Source: G963664225 sp964538065 (lineage in GTDB: Bacteria; Verrucomicrobiota; Verrucomicrobiia; Limisphaerales; UBA1319). Taken from it: 64,000 nt of DNA. This document shows positions 42,800-51,461 of the stretch, one piece after another (within the stretch, counting starts at the first letter, position 1; each line of letters starts with the position of its first letter). A program made the position numbers and the translations under genes. The notes below the pieces were generated by a model, which made no database searches, was not told the DNA's origin, and saw only the letters and a list, made by a program, of their open reading frames with translations. The DNA lies in NCBI GenBank assembly GCA_964538065.1, contig CAZIDG010000012.1, positions 1 through 64,000 of the forward strand. Direction: 5' to 3'.

Positions 42800-44989
42800 A
42801 TGAATGATCCCTCAATCCAGGAGACAGACGCGTTCGCATTCGAAGAGAAGATCCATTTACGGAATTATTGGTATGTCATCATCGAACGCCGATGGTTGGT
42901 CATCTTTATCTTTGCCCTTCTGATGGGGGGCATTGCCTACTACCTGAAGGAGGCACCTCGAATATATCTGGCATCCACCCGGCTGCAAATCGAACAGGGG
43001 GATCAAAATCCTCTCAATCTGAAAGGGGTCAACACCATCGATACCCGGGATGAGGTGTACATCCAGACCCAAATCAGCAAGATCCAGAGCAGCAGCCTGT
43101 TGCGATCGGTACTCAAGGAAATGCGGTGGGGGGATGCTCCCTCGCCCCAGGTGGAGGTCGAATTGGTCAAAGGCACCCACCTCGTGGATGTAAAGGTCTA
43201 CGACAAGGATCCTGACAAGAGCGCCGAGGTCGCCAATCGCCTGGCTGAGACGTTTATCAAAACCAATCTTTCAGAAAGGCTTAGTTCAACGACTGAAGCG
43301 CTGAAGTGGTTGCAGGCAGAAGCCGACAATCTGAAGGCCAAGGCGCAGGAGTCCGACCTGGCGGTGCAGGAATACAAGCGCAAGCATAACACAGTATCCT
43401 TCGACAGTGGCGACAACGTGTTGATGAGGAGTTTGCAGAACTTGCAGGTTGAGCTGGATACCGCGGAAATGCAGGCGGCCGCAGCCCTCAAGAAAACGGA
43501 ACAGCTCAATCGTTATGTGCGTGAGGGGATCCCCCTGGGGATGATTCGTTCACCGGCATCCACCAATGCACCCCTCCCAGGCGATAATCCCAAGTACGGC
43601 ACCGCGGGGATGATCAGGGGGACCAACGAGGTGGCGGATTACAGCATGATGTTTACGACCATATCCGGCATCAGCGATCCCGCGATGAATCAATTGGTAC
43701 AAATGCTGGGTGAGCGTGAAGCGGCCTTGGCGGCGCTGAAAAGTCGATATAAGGACAAATATCCGTCGGTTGTGGAAATGCGCAGACAGATAGACCACAT
43801 CAAGGAGGCGATCAAAAAGGAGGCGGAACGGTTGCTGGCTGCAAGCCAGGTGGAGGCAGACAATGCACAGAGCAAGGTGCAAATGCTCAAGGATCTGTTG
43901 AGTCAGTGGAAGAAACGCCAGATGGAGTTCAGTGATCTCAAGATCGAGCACGATGCATTGCTGCGCGTCGCCGAACAGTCCAAATTATTGCACAGTGCGT
44001 TGTTGAGCAGGATGAAGGAAACCGAATTACTCGGGAGTCTGCCATCCAACTCCATTCGAGTCATTGAGCCAGCCAAAGTCCCCATATTCCCTGCCAAGCC
44101 TCACATGGTCCAGGTGTTGGTTCTGGGGATTGCCCTGAGTTTGATGACGGCTCTGGGGTTGGCGTTCTTTGTGGACTACATCGACGACACCATCAAGAGC
44201 CAGTCGGATGTGGAGGAGTATCTTCAGCAACAATTTCTGGGTTACATCCCCAAGGTGAAGGGTGAAGCCAGACAGAATCCATGGCTGCTGGCCCATCTGG
44301 CCCCACAAACCATTGGTGCGGAGTCATTTCGTGCCCTGCGGGCTGCGCTGTCCCTCACGTATACCCGTGATCAATTGCATGTCCTGAGCGTGACCAGTGC
44401 CATGCCCGATGAAGGCAAATCCTATATGGCCGTGAATCTGGCCACGGTGATTGCGCAAACGGGGGTGCGAACCCTGCTCGTGGATGTGGATTTTCGCAAG
44501 CCCACCCTGCATCAAGTCTTCAAGTTGCCACGTGGCAATGGATTGTCCTCGTACTTGATCGGCAAAACACAGGCCCTCATGGATATCATTCATACGACCG
44601 ACATCCCCAATCTGGATGTGATATGCGCAGGCAATCTCCCGGGGGCGGCGGTGGAATTGGCAGGATCGGAGGCCATGAAGCTGTTTTTGAGCGAGATCCG
44701 CCAGAAATATGACCGGGTGGTGCTGGATTGCCCTCCGGTGTCGGCGGTGAGTGACGCGTTGGTGGTCTCGGCACAGGCAGACGGTGTGGTTTTTGTGACC
44801 CGGTTCAGTCGGGTGCGCAAAACACAGGCTCGGCGGTGCCTGCAACGTCTGCAGGAGGCGCGGATCTTTATTTGTGGCGTGGTGACCAATTGCATTGATT
44901 TCACCAAAAACTCCCATTACGCCGACGAGTATTATCATTCGAATTACTACCAGGCCCAGACCAAGAATGGCGAAGCAAGTGAGTCGTAA
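42800..44989 (+). CDS. Polysaccharide co-polymerase/tyrosine autokinase (Wzz-BY-kinase fusion)
   Basis: A 729-residue inner-membrane protein controlling length and export of surface polysaccharide. First helix about 29-47, a long periplasmic coiled-coil region (about 150-420, rich in Ala/Glu/Lys heptads), second helix about 434-455, then a cytoplasmic bacterial tyrosine kinase: Walker A SAMPDEGKS near 533-541, Walker A' TLLVDVDFRKPT near 555 and Walker B VVLDCPPV near 640. The C-terminus is a tyrosine cluster (HYADEYYHSNYYQ), the autophosphorylation tail. It is the first gene of the plus-strand cluster. Wzz-type proteins usually accompany Wzx/Wzy export, whereas an ABC exporter is encoded here. 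Confidence 0.94.
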   Translation: MNDPSIQETDAFAFEEKIHLRNYWYVIIERRWLVIFIFALLMGGIAYYLKEAPRIYLASTRLQIEQGDQNPLNLKGVNTIDTRDEVYIQTQISKIQSSSLLRSVLKEMRWGDAPSPQVEVELVKGTHLVDVKVYDKDPDKSAEVANRLAETFIKTNLSERLSSTTEALKWLQAEADNLKAKAQESDLAVQEYKRKHNTVSFDSGDNVLMRSLQNLQVELDTAEMQAAAALKKTEQLNRYVREGIPLGMIRSPASTNAPLPGDNPKYGTAGMIRGTNEVADYSMMFTTISGISDPAMNQLVQMLGEREAALAALKSRYKDKYPSVVEMRRQIDHIKEAIKKEAERLLAASQVEADNAQSKVQMLKDLLSQWKKRQMEFSDLKIEHDALLRVAEQSKLLHSALLSRMKETELLGSLPSNSIRVIEPAKVPIFPAKPHMVQVLVLGIALSLMTALGLAFFVDYIDDTIKSQSDVEEYLQQQFLGYIPKVKGEARQNPWLLAHLAPQTIGAESFRALRAALSLTYTRDQLHVLSVTSAMPDEGKSYMAVNLATVIAQTGVRTLLVDVDFRKPTLHQVFKLPRGNGLSSYLIGKTQALMDIIHTTDIPNLDVICAGNLPGAAVELAGSEAMKLFLSEIRQKYDRVVLDCPPVSAVSDALVVSAQADGVVFVTRFSRVRKTQARRCLQRLQEARIFICGVVTNCIDFTKNSHYADEYYHSNYYQAQTKNGEASES

Positions 44990-45453
44990 TAAGAATTTGA
45001 AAATGTAATGCCATGAAGTATTTTGATTTATGTTGGGGCACAGGCCGGAATTAAAATCTGCAGGGGGGAAGGCATGGTGGCTTCAACACATCAAGCCGGT
45101 TCAGCCAGGCTGAATAAACGGATGGGAATCCAGGCCAAGGGGGGTGGATCGGCAGGATGCACAGTGGACGGACGATGTGTAGAGCGATGGAAGCCCACCC
45201 GGATGGGAGGGCGGGATTCAATACATGAACCCCTTTCGAAACACAGAAGTGCCGTCGCAAGATTCCCATCGATGTCAGGAGGCATCAAGTGCCAGAGGAC
45301 CATTGTGTCCTGAGATGGCCTTTGGCGAAGGGGATCGAATGTTGGCGAGGGCAATGAGTGCCGCCAAACGGGAAGGTCGCCACGAAGTGACCGGCACGAA
45401 GTGTGTTGGCAACTGCCTTGACCTTGAACGAGTTGCGGGGTTTAATGGACTCA
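44990..45453. other. Gene-free stretch after the BY-kinase gene
   Basis: About 460 bp without a convincing gene, terminator or known regulatory element. Open frames are short and resemble nothing. It may contain a promoter for the sugar genes downstream. Confidence 0.5.
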
Positions 45454-46482
45454 ATGACAGCCTTCGAGACGACAACGAAAAGACTTTGCGAACAACCCAG
45501 GACCTGGCTCGTGACGGGGGCGGCTGGGTTCATCGCATCTAACCTGGTGGAGTATCTCTTGAGGCTCAACCAACACGTGCGTGGTCTCGATAACTTTTCC
45601 ACAGGGCATCAACACAACCTGGATCAGGTTCGTGCCTTGGTGGCCCCGGAGCAATGGGCGCGTTTTTCATTTTGTGAGGGGGACATCCGCGATCTCTCCT
45701 GCTGCCGGAAGGCTTGTGACGGAACGGATTATGTGCTGCACCAGGCGGCGCTGGGGTCCGTGCCGCGATCGATTGAGGATCCTCTGACCTCGCATGACTC
45801 CAACGTCAATGGCTTTTTGAACATGCTGGTGGCGGCGCGAGATGCGCGTGTGAACCGCTTCGTCTACGCATCGAGCAGTTCGGTGTATGGCGATCATCCA
45901 GGCCTGCCCAAGGTGGAATCGGAGATAGGCTCACAGCTCTCACCCTATGCCGCCACCAAATATGCCAATGAGCTGTATGCGGGGGTGTTTGGCAAGTGCT
46001 ACAGCATGCAGACCGTAGGCTTGAGATACTTCAATGTGTTTGGACCCCGGCAGGATCCTGACGGTCCCTATGCGGCCGTGATTCCGAAATGGATTGCGGC
46101 CATGATCAAGGCCCAGGCTGTGAACATTTACGGGGATGGGGAGACAAGCCGGGACTTTTGTTACGTAGCCAATGTGGTTCAAGCCAATATTCTGGCAGCC
46201 ACGACTGCCAACAAGGAATCCGTCACCTCCGTTTATAACGTGGCGGTCCATGAGCGGACCACTCTGAATCAGCTTTTCGAACACTTGCGTGGACGGTTGG
46301 AGCCGCATTATCCGCATTTGAGAGGCATTCAACCCGCGTACCATGAATTCCGGCCCGGCGATGTGCGGCACTCACTGGCTGACATTTCCAAGGCACGGAG
46401 GGAGTTGGGGTACGAACCCACACATGATATCGCCCGGGGGCTTGATACGGCCCTGGAGTGGTATCGTCAAAATGTTGTCTGA
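45454..46482 (+). CDS. UDP-N-acetylglucosamine C4-epimerase-like SDR (WbpP/TviC type)
   Basis: An extended SDR of about 342 residues. The chosen start (MTAFETTTKRLCEQPRTW) aligns with the family's N-terminus; the open frame extends to 45403 without support. The nucleotide fold reads TGAAGFIASN, so the third glycine of GxxGxxG is Ala. Catalytic residues SSSSVYGD and YAATKYANE (YxxxK) are intact. SVYGDHPGLPKVE and the GLDNFSTGHQHNLDQV segment resemble WbpP/TviC enzymes, which convert UDP-GlcNAc to UDP-GalNAc (or the uronic acid forms). It probably supplies a sugar nucleotide for the polysaccharide. Confidence 0.88.
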   Translation: MTAFETTTKRLCEQPRTWLVTGAAGFIASNLVEYLLRLNQHVRGLDNFSTGHQHNLDQVRALVAPEQWARFSFCEGDIRDLSCCRKACDGTDYVLHQAALGSVPRSIEDPLTSHDSNVNGFLNMLVAARDARVNRFVYASSSSVYGDHPGLPKVESEIGSQLSPYAATKYANELYAGVFGKCYSMQTVGLRYFNVFGPRQDPDGPYAAVIPKWIAAMIKAQAVNIYGDGETSRDFCYVANVVQANILAATTANKESVTSVYNVAVHERTTLNQLFEHLRGRLEPHYPHLRGIQPAYHEFRPGDVRHSLADISKARRELGYEPTHDIARGLDTALEWYRQNVV

Positions 46483-46593
46483 TTGGATCGAGAGGCGCAC
46501 GGGAGGCATGCGTACCCTTGAATAACCCTTCTGGGGGCTAAACAGGGCGCAAAAAAATTTTATCCTAAACCATTAACACCTCTTCTTGAGCAA

Positions 46594-47439
46594 ATGAGCA
46601 CACATGATCTTACAGGGGGTGTCCCCATCCTTCGCATTGAGCCGTCACGAGGATGGGTTCCCCTGCGTTTGCGGGAATTGTGGGAGTATCGCGAGTTGCT
46701 GTTTTTCCTGACCTGGAGGGACATCAAAGTGCGCTATAAGCAGACGGCGCTCGGAGCCGCCTGGGCGCTGCTGCAACCGCTCATGACCATGGTGGTGTTC
46801 AGTTTGTTCTTCGGCAAGCTTGCGAAATTACCCTCCGATGGCGTGCCGTATCCCATTTTTAGCCTGGCGGCACTCGTGCCGTGGACGTTTTTTGCCTATG
46901 GGCTCACGCAGTCGGCCAACAGCCTGGTGGGGAGCGCGAACCTGATCAAGAAGGTGTATTTTCCACGGCTGGTGGTGCCCATATCGAGTGTTGTGTCCGG
47001 GGCGGTGGATTTTCTATTAGCGTTCGGTTTGCTGCTCGCCATGATGATGGGCTATGGGATTGTGCCCAGCATCAATGCAGTGTTCATTCCTTTTTTTGTG
47101 GTGCTGGCATTTGTCACGTCGCTGGGGGTGGGGCTGTGGTTGTCGGCCCTGAATGTAGAGTACCGGGACGTGCGATACGTGGTGCCCTTTCTGACGCAAT
47201 TCTGGATGTTTGCAACGCCCATTGCCTATTCCTCCAATCTCGTGCCTGAAGTGTGGCGCCCCTTATATGGATTGAATCCCATGGTAGGGGTGGTGGAGGG
47301 GTTCCGCTGGTCATTGTTGGGAACGCAAACTGAACCTGGGTTGATCATTGTGGCGTCGGCAGCGGCAGCAGTAGGTCTGCTTGTGAGCGGGGCCTTTTAT
47401 TTCCGCCGGATGGAAAAGAACTTTGCCGACCGGGTGTAG
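46594..47439 (+). CDS. wzm: ABC-2 type polysaccharide export permease
   Basis: A 281-residue membrane subunit of an ABC exporter for O-antigen, capsule or teichoic-acid-like chains. The N-terminal cytoplasmic part (ELLFFLTWRDIKVRYKQTALGAAWALLQPL) is the classic Wzm/TagG opening, followed by about six transmembrane helices. The partner ATPase (Wzt-like) is at 51462-52751; four sugar genes lie between them, an unusual separation since these two genes normally adjoin. The symbol is by family. Export substrate unknown. Confidence 0.9.
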   Translation: MSTHDLTGGVPILRIEPSRGWVPLRLRELWEYRELLFFLTWRDIKVRYKQTALGAAWALLQPLMTMVVFSLFFGKLAKLPSDGVPYPIFSLAALVPWTFFAYGLTQSANSLVGSANLIKKVYFPRLVVPISSVVSGAVDFLLAFGLLLAMMMGYGIVPSINAVFIPFFVVLAFVTSLGVGLWLSALNVEYRDVRYVVPFLTQFWMFATPIAYSSNLVPEVWRPLYGLNPMVGVVEGFRWSLLGTQTEPGLIIVASAAAAVGLLVSGAFYFRRMEKNFADRV

Positions 47440-47460
47440 GACAGTCCGTTGGTGGTGTTC

Positions 47461-48516
47461 ATGAAGGACATCAGAAAATTGCTGGAGAACGCGTCCCGGC
47501 CGGAGACGGTGCATCCGGGGGCGTTGATCATAGGCGAGGTGGCGCAGGCGCACGACGGGAGCCTGGGGATGGCGCATGCGTTCATCGATGCGATTGCGGG
47601 GGCGGGGGCTGATGCGGTGAAGTTCCAGACTCATCTGGCGGATGCGGAGAGCACGCTCCGTGAGCCCTGGCGGGTGCGGTTCAGCCAGCAGGATGCGACT
47701 CGTTACGACTATTGGAAACGGATGGAATTCACAGAGGCGCAGTGGGTGGGGTTGAAACAACATGCCGAATCGGTCGGCTTGGTGTTTCTGAGCTCGCCAT
47801 TCTCCCTGGAAGCGGTGGCGCTGCTCACGCGGGTGGGCGTGGGTGCCTGGAAGGTGGCCTCAGGTGAGACCAGTCATCAGCACATGCTCGAGGCGATGCT
47901 GGCGACGGGGTGGCCGCTGTTGATCTCGACGGGCATGAGCTCATCCGGGGAGATAGAGGCCATTGCCCGAAGATGTCAGTCCGCGGGTGTGGCCTTTGCG
48001 CTCATGCAATGCACAACGGCATACCCATGCCCACCGGAGAAGGTGGGGTTAAACATGCTTGGCGAATGGAAGAAACGCCTGGGATGCGCCGTGGGTTTGT
48101 CGGACCACTCGGGAACGATCTATCCGGGGCTGGCGGCCTCTGCGCTGGGGTGTGATGTCCTGGAAGTGCATGTGACAATGAGCCGCCAGATGTTTGGTCC
48201 GGACGTGACCGCATCCGTGACCATCAAGGACCTGGCGCGGTTGGTGCAAGGGGTGAGGTACATCGAGGCCATGCGTTCGCATCCGGTGGACAAGGATGCG
48301 ATGGCCCGTGAGACCGAGCCCCTGCGGAACATGTTTGGCAAGTCCATGGTGGCGAGCCGGGACTTGCCGGCCGGGACTCTGCTGCGGTCCGAGCATGTCG
48401 CGTTTAAGAAGCCGGGCATCGGGCTGGGGGAGGCCCGGCTGGGGGAGGTGCTGAACCGGCGACTGAAACAGGCGCTGGCGGAAAACGACCTGATATTGGA
48501 GGAGAACCTTGAATAA
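47461..48516 (+). CDS. neuB: N-acetylneuraminate synthase-like enzyme (NeuB family)
   Basis: About 351 residues; condenses a mannosamine-type sugar with phosphoenolpyruvate to form a nonulosonic (sialic) acid. NeuB TIM-barrel features: ALIIGEVAQAHDGS, GADAVKFQTH, VASGETSH, LLISTGMSS and VGLSDHSGT, with a C-terminal SAF/antifreeze-like domain (SMVASRDLPAGTLLRSEHV). The frame opens at a TTG (47449) but the ATG at 47461 with GGTGG upstream is preferred. NeuB, PseI and LegI are close relatives; the presence of a NeuC and lack of the Pse/Leg dehydratase and aminotransferase in the window favour a Neu5Ac-like product. Confidence 0.88.
   Translation: MKDIRKLLENASRPETVHPGALIIGEVAQAHDGSLGMAHAFIDAIAGAGADAVKFQTHLADAESTLREPWRVRFSQQDATRYDYWKRMEFTEAQWVGLKQHAESVGLVFLSSPFSLEAVALLTRVGVGAWKVASGETSHQHMLEAMLATGWPLLISTGMSSSGEIEAIARRCQSAGVAFALMQCTTAYPCPPEKVGLNMLGEWKKRLGCAVGLSDHSGTIYPGLAASALGCDVLEVHVTMSRQMFGPDVTASVTIKDLARLVQGVRYIEAMRSHPVDKDAMARETEPLRNMFGKSMVASRDLPAGTLLRSEHVAFKKPGIGLGEARLGEVLNRRLKQALAENDLILEENLE
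48498..48511 (+). promoter_or_regulatory. Shine-Dalgarno and TTG start deciding the neuC start
   Basis: GGAGGAG (48498-48504) is followed 4 bp later by TTG (48509-48511). This strong site inside the end of neuB supports a TTG start and translational coupling by an 8-bp overlap. Confidence 0.75.
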
Positions 48517-49726
48517 TTGCACGAGACGCAAAGTGTGTGTGGTTCTTGTGGATCGCGCCAATTATGGCCGTCTCAAACCCGTGATGCATGCCATCGCCGT
48601 GCATCCCCAACTGGAGCTGCAGGTGCTTGCCGCGGGCACGATGGTGTTGGAGCGTTTTGGATACCCGGTGCAAGTGGTGCGGGAGGATGGGTTTGAGATC
48701 ACCGGCGAGATTCACATTGAACTGGAAGGGTCCACGCCGTCCACGATGGCGAAGTCCGTGGGATTTGGCGTGGTGGAATTCAGCAGTGAATTCCACCGGC
48801 TCAAGCCGGATGTGGTATTGATCATTGGCGATCGATACGAGGCCCTGGCAGCCGCGATAGCGGCCGCGTACATGAACCTGTGCATTGCACACATCCAGGG
48901 GGGCGAGGTGTCGGGATCGATTGATGAGAGCGCGCGTCATGCGATCAGCAAGCTTGCGCAGTTTCATTTTCCGAGCACGAGGCGATCGGCCGAATACCTT
49001 GTCCGCATGGGGGAGCGCCCTGACACGATCCTGGGGGTGGGATGCCCCAGCAGCGATATCGCACGGCTGATGGATCGAACGCTGTTGGCCGAGACGGTCA
49101 ACACACGAGGCAGCGGCGCGATCATTGATGTGGGCCAACCCTACCTGCTGGTGATTTTTCACCCCACCACCACGGAATATGGTGGCGAGAGGACGCAGAT
49201 GGACCAGGTGCTGGAGGCGCTGGATCGGGTTGGCTGGCAGACGATCATCATGTGGCCGAACATCGACGCGGGATCGGATCATGTCAGCAAGGCGATCCGG
49301 CATTTTCGAGAGCAGCGCAAGCCCGATTGGTTGCGGCCCGTCATCAATCTGCCGCCGGAGGATTACCTCAAAGTGCTGGCCAACGCCGCCTGTGCCGTGG
49401 GGAACTCGAGCAGTTTTGTGCGCGATGCCAGTTACTTCGGCACTCCTGTGGTGTTGGTGGGAAACCGGCAGGAGGGGCGTGAGACCGACGCTCATGTGAT
49501 CCGTGTGCCCCCCGTCGCTGACCGGGTGGCGGAGACCATTTTTCTGCAACTGGCACACGGCCGATATGCACCCAGTCAGCTGTATGGCGATGGGCACGCA
49601 TCCGAACGCATTGCGGAGGCGCTGGCCAGCCTGCAGCCCTATGTTCAAAAGCGCCTGAACTACGTGAATGACGGAGAGGGACAGCGGAAGACTGAAGAGT
49701 TGGAACCGGTCTGTGCCAACCGGTAG
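48509..49726 (+). CDS. neuC: UDP-N-acetylglucosamine 2-epimerase, hydrolysing (NeuC type)
   Basis: A 405-residue GT-B-fold epimerase that turns UDP-GlcNAc into ManNAc and UDP, feeding NeuB. Key segments: GDRYEALAAAIAAA, HIQGGEVSGSIDESARHAISKLAQFHF, HPTTTEYGG and VGNSSSFVRDASYFGTPVV, all typical NeuC positions. It starts at TTG behind a perfect Shine-Dalgarno and overlaps neuB by 8 bp. An LegG-type (GDP-linked) role cannot be excluded from sequence alone. Confidence 0.9.
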   Translation: MNNCTRRKVCVVLVDRANYGRLKPVMHAIAVHPQLELQVLAAGTMVLERFGYPVQVVREDGFEITGEIHIELEGSTPSTMAKSVGFGVVEFSSEFHRLKPDVVLIIGDRYEALAAAIAAAYMNLCIAHIQGGEVSGSIDESARHAISKLAQFHFPSTRRSAEYLVRMGERPDTILGVGCPSSDIARLMDRTLLAETVNTRGSGAIIDVGQPYLLVIFHPTTTEYGGERTQMDQVLEALDRVGWQTIIMWPNIDAGSDHVSKAIRHFREQRKPDWLRPVINLPPEDYLKVLANAACAVGNSSSFVRDASYFGTPVVLVGNRQEGRETDAHVIRVPPVADRVAETIFLQLAHGRYAPSQLYGDGHASERIAEALASLQPYVQKRLNYVNDGEGQRKTEELEPVCANR

Positions 49727-49748
49727 GCAGTGCATTGGCGCACAGGGT

Positions 49749-50459
49749 ATGCAACGGTTGAGTGTTTTGGGGATTGTGCCGGCACGAGGGGGGTCCAAGG
49801 GGGTGCCACACAAAAACATACGTTTTTTGGGCGGCCAACCACTGCTGCATTACACCGCACATGTCGCCCTGGCCTCCAAACGACTCACCCGCGTGGTGCT
49901 GAGCACCGAGGATGAGGAAATCGCCCACGTGGGCAGGGCGTGCGGCCTCGAAGTGCCATTCCTCCGCTCTGCGGAACTTGCCCGGGATGATACCCCGACG
50001 ATCCCCGTCCTGCAGGACATGGTGCGAAAACTCGAGGCGCAAGGCTGCCATTACGATGCCATCATGGTACTCCAACCCACCAATCCGCTCCGCAACGTCG
50101 AGGACATCGATGGCAGCATTCATTTGCTGGAGAAGAGCGGCGCCGACTCGGTGGTATCTCTTGTGGATGCCACACACCGCAGCCCCGCCCGCATGAAGTA
50201 TATTGATCATGAAGGGCGGGTGGTCGATCCGCCATTTGGGGAGACGAAGGAAGGACAGCGTCGCCAGGAGTTGACCAAGGTATATCTGCGCGATGGAGCC
50301 ATCTACCTGGCACGTCATGATGTGTTGATGCGTCAAAACTCCCTCAAGGGGAAGGATTGCCGGGCATGGATCATACCTGAGGAACGCGCCTGGAGCATCG
50401 ACACGATGTTCGATTGGTTCATTGCCGAGCAACTCGTGAAATATCACGGTCTGGCTTGA
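49749..50459 (+). CDS. neuA: CMP-N-acetylneuraminate cytidylyltransferase-like (NeuA family)
   Basis: About 236 residues; activates a nonulosonic acid with CTP to give the CMP-sugar used by transferases. The N-terminal nucleotide motif is LGIVPARGGSKGVPHKNIR, followed by LSTEDEEIA and LQPTNPLR. The frame is open to 49668, but the ATG at 49749 puts the motif at the N-terminus as in the family, and sits 22 bp after neuC with CAGGG upstream. Together neuB-neuC-neuA form a complete route from UDP-GlcNAc to a CMP-sialic acid. Confidence 0.9.
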   Translation: MQRLSVLGIVPARGGSKGVPHKNIRFLGGQPLLHYTAHVALASKRLTRVVLSTEDEEIAHVGRACGLEVPFLRSAELARDDTPTIPVLQDMVRKLEAQGCHYDAIMVLQPTNPLRNVEDIDGSIHLLEKSGADSVVSLVDATHRSPARMKYIDHEGRVVDPPFGETKEGQRRQELTKVYLRDGAIYLARHDVLMRQNSLKGKDCRAWIIPEERAWSIDTMFDWFIAEQLVKYHGLA

Positions 50460-50461
50460 AT

Positions 50462-51448
50462 ATGGGAAGCATACGCATTCTGTTGACCGAATCGAGTCGG
50501 TTTTCACCCGAGGCATTGGAGTTGCTGCGGTCGGCGGGCGAGGTTCAACTAGGCGATCTGGACCGTGCCGCGCTGCTGAGGGAAGCCGCACAAGCGGACA
50601 TACTGTGGGTGCGGTTGCGCCACCATATTGATACCGAAGTCATGGCTGCGGCACCACGCCTGCAGGCGATCGTGACCGCCACCACCGGTCTGAACCACAT
50701 CGATTTGGAGGAGGCTGCCGCCCGGGGCATAACGGTGTTGTCCTTGCGTGGGGAGAGCGATTTTCTGAGTTCGATCCGCGCCACAGCCGAACATACGCTG
50801 GTGTTGGCACTGGCCCTGGTGCGCCATCTTCCCGAGGCGGTCAACCACGCGAAGGTGGGTGGATGGAATCGGGACAGGTTTTGGGGCAATGAGTTATTTG
50901 GAAAAACGGCTGGTGTGGTTGGATACGGTCGGTTGGGGCGAATTGTGGCGCGGTATTTCCACGCCCTGGGCATGCAGATACTGGCAGCGGATCCGCATGT
51001 GCCTCCCAATGTTTTTGCGCCCGAGGTGATGCAGACCCCTCTGGACGAATTGCTGTCCAGATCGGACCTGGTGACCCTCCATGTCAATCTTGTGCGGGAG
51101 ACCATTGGGCTATTCGGACGCCGGGAGTTTGCCCTGATGAAGCCCGGCGCATGGTTTATCAACACCGCCCGGGGAGAGTTGATTGATGAGAGTGCCTTGC
51201 TGGATGGATTGCGGGAGCGGCATCTTGCGGGCGCGGCACTGGACGTCATATCGGGCGAGTATGGGGGCGGGCTGGATCAGCATCCACTTACTCAATATGC
51301 CCGCCAGCACACCAATCTGCTGATCACACCGCATATCGGCGGTTGCGCGTATGAATCGGTCGAGAAGACCGAGGTTTTCATGGCCCGGAAGGTATTGGCC
51401 TGGCTGCGGCAGCGAACAGCGGCGGCAGTCAGTCTGAGCGTTCCATAA
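50462..51448 (+). CDS. D-isomer-specific 2-hydroxyacid dehydrogenase
   Basis: About 328 residues. The NAD-binding motif is VVGYGRLGRIVARYF (about 164-178), with the family segment INTARGELIDESALLDGL and a catalytic-type His in TPHIGGCAYES. It starts 3 bp after neuA. Such enzymes oxidise or reduce 2-hydroxy/2-keto acids; in this operon the substrate could be a sugar acid or a glycerate-like building block, but that is inference. Earlier in-frame starts (from 50414) overlap neuA and were rejected. Confidence 0.88.
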   Translation: MGSIRILLTESSRFSPEALELLRSAGEVQLGDLDRAALLREAAQADILWVRLRHHIDTEVMAAAPRLQAIVTATTGLNHIDLEEAAARGITVLSLRGESDFLSSIRATAEHTLVLALALVRHLPEAVNHAKVGGWNRDRFWGNELFGKTAGVVGYGRLGRIVARYFHALGMQILAADPHVPPNVFAPEVMQTPLDELLSRSDLVTLHVNLVRETIGLFGRREFALMKPGAWFINTARGELIDESALLDGLRERHLAGAALDVISGEYGGGLDQHPLTQYARQHTNLLITPHIGGCAYESVEKTEVFMARKVLAWLRQRTAAAVSLSVP

Positions 51449-51461
51449 CCTTACACCTATA

